Shown: positions 58,344-64,000 of the stretch, one piece after another | Layout of the letters: the number at the start of each line of letters is the position of its first letter | Position numbering within the stretch: the stretch's first letter is position 1 | NCBI RefSeq assembly: GCF_000381885.1 | Contig: NZ_KB907210.1 | Coordinates: 320,104-384,103 of the forward strand | Origin: Actinomadura atramentaria DSM 43919 | GTDB lineage: Bacteria > Actinomycetota > Actinomycetes > Streptosporangiales > Streptosporangiaceae | Length of the DNA: 64,000 bases | Reading direction: 5' to 3' | Translations under genes and position numbers: made by a program | Notes under the pieces: generated by a model | What the model was told of the DNA's origin: nothing | Databases searched by the model: none | Seen by the model: the letters and a program-made list of their open reading frames with translations, nothing else

Positions 58344-59282
58344 GTGACCGCAGCCCCCGCCCGCCCGCTCCCGACCCGCCCCGAGACCGCCGCTCCCCCG
58401 CCCGGCGCGCCGCCGCTGCCCGGTTCCGCGAGCACCGCGCTGCGCGGGGTGCTGGCCGGGCCGCCGCGCGCCGCCCGCGTCCTCGCCCGGTATCCGGGCT
58501 CGCTGTACCTGGAGCTGCGCGGGGCCGCCGAGCCCCGCGTCGTCGCGGTCGTCGCCGCCGACGCGGCCCGGCCGCCGAACTCCGTCGTGCTCGCGGCGGC
58601 GGTCCGCGACCGGCCGTTCCGGCGGGTCGGGGACGGCGCGGACGTCCGCGTCGGCGAGGGCCGGATCGAGGCGGGCGGCCTGCTCGTCCGGGCCCGCCGC
58701 CGCTGGGACCCGCGCCCCGCCCTCGGCACGCCCGCGCCGGGCCCCTGCGCGCGCGGGCTGCGGTCCGTCGAACGGGCGCTGGCGGACGCGGGCGGCCGGG
58801 GCGGCCTCGCCGGGCACCCCGCCCCCGAGCGGCTCGCGGACCGCTGCGCCGCCGGGGACCTGGCCGGGGCCGTCGAGGCCGCCGAGCGGATCGTCGGCCT
58901 CGGCCCCGGCCTGACGCCGAGCGGCGACGACATCCTCGCCGGGCTGCTGGCGTCGCTGCTGCTGGTCGGCGGCGCGCTGCGGGACGGCGGCCGGGCGGTG
59001 CGGCTCGCCGCCTGGCTCGGCGCGGCCGTCACCGAGGACGCCGGGACGCGCACCACCGCCCCGTCCGCGACGCTGCTGCACTGCGCGGCGCGCGGCGCGG
59101 CGGGCGCCGAGGTCGGCGCGGTGCTGCGCGCCGTCGTCGGCCGGGAGGCGGCGGTCCCGGCGGTGCGGCGGCTGCTGGCGGTCGGCCGCTCGTCCGGGCC
59201 CGACCTCGTGCGGGGCGCGGTGGCGGGCGCGCGGGCCGCGCTCGCGCTCGCCGCGGCCGAGCGCGCGGCGCGCGGCGGCTGA
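58344..59282 (+). CDS. DUF2877 (AllH-like) protein
   Basis: A 312-residue protein with the DUF2877 signature LGPGLTPSGDDILAGLLASL near residue 195, preceded by a low-complexity Pro/Ala N-terminus. The family includes E. coli AllH (YlbF), which works with AllF (FdrA) and AllG (YlbE) in oxamate carbamoyl transfer during allantoin degradation. No allF or allG homologue is visible here. The GTG has GGAGG five bases upstream. It is divergent from the PucR gene and 61 bp before the DUF6986 gene; together they suggest a nucleobase or ureide degradation function (inference). Confidence 0.85.
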   Translation: MTAAPARPLPTRPETAAPPPGAPPLPGSASTALRGVLAGPPRAARVLARYPGSLYLELRGAAEPRVVAVVAADAARPPNSVVLAAAVRDRPFRRVGDGADVRVGEGRIEAGGLLVRARRRWDPRPALGTPAPGPCARGLRSVERALADAGGRGGLAGHPAPERLADRCAAGDLAGAVEAAERIVGLGPGLTPSGDDILAGLLASLLLVGGALRDGGRAVRLAAWLGAAVTEDAGTRTTAPSATLLHCAARGAAGAEVGAVLRAVVGREAAVPAVRRLLAVGRSSGPDLVRGAVAGARAALALAAAERAARGG

Positions 59283-59343
59283 TCTGGCGGTTTCCCGGCC
59301 GTTCGGGTGTCCAGGGTGCCCCGGATTGCGAGATCATGCCGGG

Positions 59344-60567
59344 GTGAATCTCAGCTTCTCCGCGATCGAGGACCTCGCCGCCCGCATCGAGTCCGTCCGC
59401 GCCGAGCACGCCGCGCGGTTCCCCGGACCGCCGACGGACCGCCAGCCGGTCCACACCGTCTACGTCCCGGCCGACCGGCTCTCCCCGACCACGCCCGCCG
59501 ACTTCGGCGCGGAGGCGCTGCGGCTGCTGAACGCCCACACGCCCGGCGACGGGTCGTTCGGCGGCGCGTTCGGCCTGGACCCGGAGATCGCCGGGACGGT
59601 CCGCGAGCGCGTCGCCGCCAAGCTCGCCCGCGAGCCGGTCGAGGACCTGCGGATCGACTTCGAGGACGGCTACGGCGTCCGCTCCGACGCCGAGGAGGAC
59701 GGCCACGTCGGCCAGGCCGTCGAGGCCGTCGCCGCCGCCTACGAGACGCAGACGCTCCCGCTGTACTGGGGCCTGCGCGTCAAGTCGTTCGCCGACGGCG
59801 GCCACGAGCGCGCGATGCGCACCCTGGACGGCTTCCTGACGACGCTGCGCGACCGGCTCGGCCGCCTGCCCGGCGGGTTCACGATCACGTTCCCCAAGAT
59901 CGTGTCGGCGGCGCACGTCGCGCTGTTCGCCGAGTACCTCGACGGGCTGGAGGAGGCGCTGGGCCTGCCGGCGCGCATCCTGCGGTTCGAGGCGCAGATC
60001 GAGACGACCGAGGCGATCGTCGACGCCGAGGGCCGCGCGGGCCTGCGCGCCATCGCGGACGCGGGCGACGGCCGCATCACCGCCGCGCACTTCGGCGTCT
60101 TCGACTACACGGCGGCGCTCGGGCTGCCGCCGCAGGAGCAGCGCCTGGACCACCCGGCCTGCGACTTCGCGCGGCACGTCATGCAGGTGACGCTCGCGGG
60201 CACCGGCATCCGGCTGTCGGACGGCTCCAGCAACGTCGTCCCCCGCGACGACGGCGCGGACGAGGTGAACCGCACCTGGACGACGCACGCCGCCCAGGTC
60301 CGCCACTCGCTGGCGCACGGCTTCTACCAGGGCTGGGACCTGCACCCGGCGCACCTGCCGAGCCGGTACGCGGCCGTGTACGGCTTCCACCTGGACGGCG
60401 CGGACGAGGTCGTCGCCCGCGTCCGCGCCTGGCACGAGCAGGCGGCGGCCGCGTCCGGCGTGCTGGACGAGCCCGCGACGATCCGCGCGCTGACCGCCCG
60501 GCTGCGCCGCGCCGTGGACTGCGGCGCGCTGGACGAGGACGTCCTGCCGCCCGGCGCCACGGCCTGA
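59344..60567 (+). CDS. DUF6986 citrate lyase/aldolase-like protein
   Basis: A 407-residue protein with the TIM-barrel pattern of the HpcH/HpaI aldolase and citrate lyase beta superfamily. VEDLRIDFEDGYGVR holds the acidic metal-binding segment, LRFEAQIETTEAIVDAEG carries the conserved Glu, and RITAAHFGVFDYTAAL follows. The HYxxWDLHPAHLP-like stretch (YQGWDLHPAHLPSRYAAVY) completes the fold. This actinobacterial group has no assigned reaction, though an acyl or keto-acid lyase acting on Mg2+ is likely. I chose the GTG at 59344; a TTG at 59326 adds six residues. It shares the strand with DUF2877. Confidence 0.83.
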   Translation: MNLSFSAIEDLAARIESVRAEHAARFPGPPTDRQPVHTVYVPADRLSPTTPADFGAEALRLLNAHTPGDGSFGGAFGLDPEIAGTVRERVAAKLAREPVEDLRIDFEDGYGVRSDAEEDGHVGQAVEAVAAAYETQTLPLYWGLRVKSFADGGHERAMRTLDGFLTTLRDRLGRLPGGFTITFPKIVSAAHVALFAEYLDGLEEALGLPARILRFEAQIETTEAIVDAEGRAGLRAIADAGDGRITAAHFGVFDYTAALGLPPQEQRLDHPACDFARHVMQVTLAGTGIRLSDGSSNVVPRDDGADEVNRTWTTHAAQVRHSLAHGFYQGWDLHPAHLPSRYAAVYGFHLDGADEVVARVRAWHEQAAAASGVLDEPATIRALTARLRRAVDCGALDEDVLPPGATA

Positions 60568-60570
60568 CCG

Positions 60571-61140
60571 TCAGCGGGCGAGGTAGGCCGCCAGGTCGGC
60601 GGCCGTGTCGAGGTCGTCCGGCGCGGCCACGTCGTCGCACGGCACGGGCGTGACGAGTCCGGGGCGGGCGCGCAGGAACGCGCGCGCCCCCCGGTCCCCG
60701 CGCGCGGACTCCGCGACGGCCGCGAAGTGCTCCCGCGCGAGCAGCACGGGGTTGCGCGGCTCGCCGCCGTAGGCGGCGACGGCGACGGACGCGCCCGCCG
60801 CGTGCGCCGCGAGCAGGCGGCGGACGGCGGCGGCCGTGACGTCCGGCTGGTCCACGAGCGCGACGACGACGGCCGCGCACTCGTCCGGCAGCGCGGCGAG
60901 CCCGGCGCGCAGCGAGGACCCCATACCCGTCGCCCAGTCGGGGTTGTGGACGGCCGTCGCGCCGTCCGGCTCGACGGGCGCGGCCCCGGTGACGACCAGG
61001 ACGGGCGCGCACCCGCCGTCCGCGAGCGTCCGGACGCCCCGGTCCACCAGCCGCTCCCCGCCGATCTCGACCAGCGCCTTCGGCCGGCCGAGCCGCCGCC
61101 CCGCGCCCGCCGCCAGCAGCAGCCCCGCGACGCCGCTCAC
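60571..61140 (-). CDS. MobA-like nucleotidyltransferase
   Basis: A 189-residue nucleotidyltransferase with the N-terminal GLLLAAGAGRRLGRPKALVE dinucleotide-binding motif and a VALVDQPDVTAAAV acidic stretch. This is the MocA/MobA-like type that adds CMP or GMP to molybdopterin, although many such proteins have unrelated sugar substrates. The GTG start at 61140 overlaps the xdhC stop by four bases (GTGA), so the two are translationally coupled, a common arrangement for maturation of xanthine dehydrogenase-type enzymes. Its stop is three bases from the convergent DUF6986 stop. Confidence 0.85.
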   Translation of the reverse strand: MSGVAGLLLAAGAGRRLGRPKALVEIGGERLVDRGVRTLADGGCAPVLVVTGAAPVEPDGATAVHNPDWATGMGSSLRAGLAALPDECAAVVVALVDQPDVTAAAVRRLLAAHAAGASVAVAAYGGEPRNPVLLAREHFAAVAESARGDRGARAFLRARPGLVTPVPCDDVAAPDDLDTAADLAAYLAR

Positions 61141-62258
61141 GCGACCGGCTCGCGGTGGATGCGCCCGCCGGTCTCGGTGAGCGGCCGCCCGGTCCCGCCC
61201 CACCGGAGCTGCACGAGTTCGGCGGCGATGGACACGGCCGTCTCCTCCGGCGTGCGCGCGCCGAGGTCGAGTCCGATGGGCGAGCGGAGCCGCGCCAGCT
61301 CGGCGTCGGCGAGCCCGGCGGCGCGCAGCCGCGCCAGCCGGTCGTCGTGGGTGCGGCGCGAGCCCATCGCGCCGATGTACCCGGCGGGGGTGCGCAGCGC
61401 GACCTCCAGCAGCGGGACGTCGAACTTGGGGTCGTGGGTGAGGACGGCGATGGCGGTGCGCTCGTCCACGTCGGTCCCGGCGAGGTACCGGTGCGGCCAG
61501 TCCACGACGACCTCGTCGGCGTCGGGGAACCGCTTGCGGGTGGCGAACACCGGGCGGGCGTCGCAGACGGTGACGTGGTGGCCGAGGAACTTGCCGACGC
61601 GGGCGACGGCCGCCGCGAAGTCGATCGCGCCGAACACCAGCAGCCGGGGCGGCGGCGCGAAGGAGTGGACGAACACCGCGAGGTCGTCGCCGCGCCGCTG
61701 CCCGTCCGGCCCGTAGCGCAGCGTCCCGGTGCGGCCCTGGGCGAGCATGCCGCGCGCGTCGTCGTCCACGGCGGCGTTCAGCCGGGCCTCGTGCGGCGCG
61801 CCGGGCGCGAGGCTCCCGGCGGCGCGGCCGGGCCAGACGACGCGGCGCGCGCCGGTGCGGCCGGGGCCGCCGACGACGGACGCGACGGCGACGGGCTCGC
61901 GCGCGGCGATCGACGCGGCGACGTCGGGGAACTCGGGGAACGTCGCGGCCCCGACCGGCTCGACGAGGATGTCGAGCACGCCGCCGCAGGTCAGCCCCAC
62001 CGCGAATGCGTCGTCGTCGCTGACGCCGTACCGCCGCACGACCGGCTCGCCGGACGCGACGACCTCGCGCGCCAGCTCGTACACCGCGCCCTCGACGCAG
62101 CCCCCGGACACGCTGCCCACGACCTCGCCGCCGGGGTCGACGGCCATCGCCGCGCCGGGCGGCCGGGGCGCGCTGCGGAACGCGCCGACGACGGTGGCGA
62201 GGCCGAACGTGCGGCCGTCGGCGTACCAGGCGGCGATGTCGCCGAGGACGTCTCGCAT
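61137..62258 (-). CDS. XdhC-family molybdoenzyme maturation protein
   Basis: A 373-residue XdhC protein. It has the N-terminal XdhC domain with SVSGGCVEGAVYELA, where the Cys is conserved, and LTCGGVLDILVEP, followed by a C-terminal Rossmann domain (LLVFGAIDFAAAVARVGKFL, and the AVLTHDPKFDVPLLEVAL stretch). XdhC binds molybdopterin, supports its sulfuration and inserts it into xanthine dehydrogenase-like enzymes. No xdhA/B-type catalytic gene lies in this window. The ATG at 62258 has GGAG six bases upstream. It is followed by the coupled MobA-like gene. Confidence 0.92.
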   Translation of the reverse strand: MRDVLGDIAAWYADGRTFGLATVVGAFRSAPRPPGAAMAVDPGGEVVGSVSGGCVEGAVYELAREVVASGEPVVRRYGVSDDDAFAVGLTCGGVLDILVEPVGAATFPEFPDVAASIAAREPVAVASVVGGPGRTGARRVVWPGRAAGSLAPGAPHEARLNAAVDDDARGMLAQGRTGTLRYGPDGQRRGDDLAVFVHSFAPPPRLLVFGAIDFAAAVARVGKFLGHHVTVCDARPVFATRKRFPDADEVVVDWPHRYLAGTDVDERTAIAVLTHDPKFDVPLLEVALRTPAGYIGAMGSRRTHDDRLARLRAAGLADAELARLRSPIGLDLGARTPEETAVSIAAELVQLRWGGTGRPLTETGGRIHREPVA

Positions 62259-62389
62259 GGGCGCTCCCTGACGGATGGACCGGGGCCGCGCGGCCCCGCT
62301 GGATCGTTCCACGCTCGCCGCCGGAACCGGGACGGGCCCGGCACGATCACTGTACCCACGCGTAATCCATGCGATTTCTGTAGGGAAAG

Positions 62390-62418
62390 TTGACTTACTG
62401 CGCGCGCGTCAGCACGAT
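62390..62418 (+). promoter_or_regulatory. promoter of the sulfite-oxidase-like gene, leaderless
   Basis: TTGACT (62390-62395), a 17-bp spacer and CACGAT (62413-62418) form a good actinobacterial promoter. The -10 ends six bases before the ATG at 62425, so the mRNA should be leaderless. This also fixes the start codon. Confidence 0.68.
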
Positions 62419-62424
62419 GCCCTC

Positions 62425-63642
62425 ATGGCCCGATCCCCAGACGCGGACCTCACCGACGAGGCCGCGTACGAACTGTCCCGCCGCGCCGTCGTCCGGCTCT
62501 CCGGCTACGGGCTCGGCGGCGCGCTGACCCTCCCGTTCCTCCCCGACGCGGCGGCCGCCGAAGACGGCGCGGGGATCGTCAAACCGCTCCCGCCCGAGCT
62601 GTTCGTCCCGCGCGGCACCAACGCCGAGACCCGCTGGGAGGCGATGCTCGGACAGGGCTACCTCACGCCCGTCGACCGCTTCTTCGTCCGCAACCACGTC
62701 GCGACCCCCCGCATCGACGCGCGCGCCTGGCGGCTGCGGATCTGGGGGGACGGCCTGCGCGGCGGACCCGTCGAGTTCACCTACGACGCGCTGCGCCGCC
62801 TCCCCGCCGAGACGCTCACCGCGCGGATCGAATGCACCGGCAACGCCCGTTCGCTGTTCACGACGCAGCAGGGCCAGCGGGTGTCCGGCACCGCGTGGGG
62901 GCTCGGCGCGGTCGGCGTCGCGCGGTGGCGGGGCGTGCGGCTGTCGGTGCTGCTGGAACGCGCCGGGATCAGCCGCCGCGCCGTGGACGTCATGCCGCGC
63001 GGCCTGGACGCCGACTACGTCGACGGCGGGGTGAACCTCGGCCGCGTCCGCCGCCCGCTGCCCGTCGCCAAGGCCCGCAAGGACGTCCTGGTCGCCTACG
63101 AGATGAACGGCCGCCCGCTGCCGCCCGACCACGGCTTCCCCGCGCGGCTCGTCGTGCCGGACTGGGTCGGCGTCGCGTCCGTCAAGTGGCTCGGCGACAT
63201 CGAGGTCTCCACGACGCCGCTCGCCTCGCCGTGGAACACCCAGTACTACCGGCTGTTCGGCCCCGACTACCCGCCCGAGGGCAGCGCGCCGCTCACCCGC
63301 ATGAACACCAAGAGCGCGTTCGAGCTGCCGTGGGACGGCGAGATCCCGCGCGACACGCGCGTCCTGCACGGCCGGTCGTGGTCCGGCAACGGCCGCGTGA
63401 CCAGCGTCGCGGTCAGCGCGGACGGCGGCGCGACCTGGCGCCGCGCCCGCCCGCACGGCCCGTCCCTCGCCCGCGCCTGGACCCGCTGGACGATCCCGTG
63501 GCGCCCGCCCGGCCCCGGCCGCCACGAACTCCTCGCCCGCGCCGCCGACGAGACCGGCGCGGCGCAACCCGACACCGCCCCGTACAACACGCTCGGCTAC
63601 CTGTTCGGCGCGGTCGCCCGGCACCCCGTCACCGTGAAGTGA
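62425..63642 (+). CDS. Tat-exported sulfite-oxidase-family molybdoenzyme
   Basis: This 405-residue protein has a signal with Ser-Arg-Arg-Ala-Val-Val-Arg-Leu (a twin-Arg motif at residues 18-25) and a hydrophobic core, ending near the PDAAAAED cleavage region. The molybdenum-cofactor domain follows. Its likely metal ligand Cys137 lies in the conserved RIECTGNARSLF segment. The C-terminal domain resembles the dimerisation domain of sulfite oxidases and of the YedY/MsrP family; the actual substrate is unknown. It is divergent from xdhC and followed after 14 bp by the SBP56-type gene, so the two may be co-transcribed. Confidence 0.9.
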   Translation: MARSPDADLTDEAAYELSRRAVVRLSGYGLGGALTLPFLPDAAAAEDGAGIVKPLPPELFVPRGTNAETRWEAMLGQGYLTPVDRFFVRNHVATPRIDARAWRLRIWGDGLRGGPVEFTYDALRRLPAETLTARIECTGNARSLFTTQQGQRVSGTAWGLGAVGVARWRGVRLSVLLERAGISRRAVDVMPRGLDADYVDGGVNLGRVRRPLPVAKARKDVLVAYEMNGRPLPPDHGFPARLVVPDWVGVASVKWLGDIEVSTTPLASPWNTQYYRLFGPDYPPEGSAPLTRMNTKSAFELPWDGEIPRDTRVLHGRSWSGNGRVTSVAVSADGGATWRRARPHGPSLARAWTRWTIPWRPPGPGRHELLARAADETGAAQPDTAPYNTLGYLFGAVARHPVTVK

Positions 63643-63656
63643 GGATCTCCGACCTG

Positions 63657-64000
63657 ATGGCGCTCTGGAAGCCCGACCCCACGTTCTACCCCTCGCCCCG
63701 CGACGCGGCGGGCGCGCCCGCCGAGAAGCTGGCCTACGTCGCCGCGTTCGACCGGTCGGCGCGGCGGCCCGACGCCATCGCCGTCCTGGACACCGACCCG
63801 GGCTCCCCCGACTACGGGACCGTCGTCGGCTGGACGGACATGCCCGGCACCGGCGACGAGCTGCACCACTTCGGGTGGAACGCGTGCAGCAGCGCGCTGT
63901 GCCCGTACGCGCCGCACCCGCACGTCGAGCGCCGGTACCTCATCGTGCCGGGGCTGCGCTCGTCGAACATCCACATCCTGGACACCAAGCCGGACCCGGC
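63657..64000 (+). CDS. selenium-binding protein/methanethiol oxidase, partial
   Basis: Only the first 114 residues are inside the window; the gene runs off the right edge. It begins with WKPDPTFYPSPRDAA and continues EKLAYVAAFDRSARRPDAIA, then WNACSSALCPYAPHPHVERR, then LIVPGLRSSNIHILDTKPDP. This is the SBP56/SELENBP1 pattern, whose members oxidise methanethiol to hydrogen sulfide, formaldehyde and hydrogen peroxide. It sits 14 bp after the sulfite-oxidase-like gene. The start ATG is preceded by GAGG at a long (12-base) distance, so it may rely on translation from the gene before. Confidence 0.9.
   Translation, partial: MALWKPDPTFYPSPRDAAGAPAEKLAYVAAFDRSARRPDAIAVLDTDPGSPDYGTVVGWTDMPGTGDELHHFGWNACSSALCPYAPHPHVERRYLIVPGLRSSNIHILDTKPDP

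Overview
The window is chromosomal DNA from a very GC-rich actinomycete. GTG starts, 4-base ATGA/GTGA gene overlaps and F420-type enzymes are frequent. The division machinery lacks ftsA and instead has wag31/divIVA, sepF and a long-linker FtsZ. MurE carries the meso-diaminopimelate DNPR motif. The gene order (dcw cluster divergent from a moxR-DUF58-transglutaminase operon) suits Thermomonosporaceae/Actinomadura-like bacteria, but the genus is inference. I saw no tRNA or rRNA genes, CRISPR arrays, insertion sequences or phage genes. It reads as core chromosome with an accessory metabolic end on the right.

Layout. 0-21.9 kb, minus strand: division and cell wall (dcw) cluster, transcribed right to left as mraZ-rsmH-ftsL-ftsI-murE-murF-mraY-murD-ftsW-murG-murC-ftsQ-ftsZ-pgeF(yfiH)-yggS-sepF-yggT-wag31, then an odd membrane protein with two His/Cys knuckles. 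mraZ is preceded by four 10-bp-phased GTGGRG boxes over a promoter. 22.3-27.0 kb, plus strand: moxR, DUF58 and transglutaminase operon. 27.1-37.8 kb, minus strand: DUF3040 protein, dinB, a methyltransferase, nusB, efp, pepQ and aroQ-aroB-aroK-aroC. The normal aro-pepQ-efp-nusB run is split by a TetR / enoyl-CoA hydratase / F420-oxidoreductase insert with three operator palindromes. 37.9-44.1 kb, minus strand: an Mrp-type Na+/H+ antiporter, mnhA(B)CDEFG. 44.3-54.8 kb: mixed genes (prepilin peptidase, SseB, aminotransferase, TetR/NAD-binding pair, MatB-like ligase, kinase, secreted repeat protein, FKBP, ABC-2 exporter, polysaccharide deacetylase).

54.8-64.0 kb: a probable nucleobase/ureide and molybdenum-enzyme region. 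It holds a UraA-like permease, a PucR regulator, a DUF2877 (AllH-like) protein, a DUF6986 citrate-lyase-like protein, a MobA-like nucleotidyltransferase, XdhC, a Tat-exported sulfite-oxidase-family enzyme and the start of a selenium-binding protein/methanethiol oxidase that runs off the right edge. This is the part most likely to hold undescribed biochemistry: DUF2877 and XdhC lack their usual partners here.

Several genes (aroC, pepQ, the methyltransferase, the aminotransferase, the sulfite-oxidase-like gene) have a TANNNT or CACGAT -10 element 6-7 bases before the start codon, which predicts leaderless mRNAs; I used this to choose starts. All functions are read from sequence motifs and family knowledge; no searches were run.
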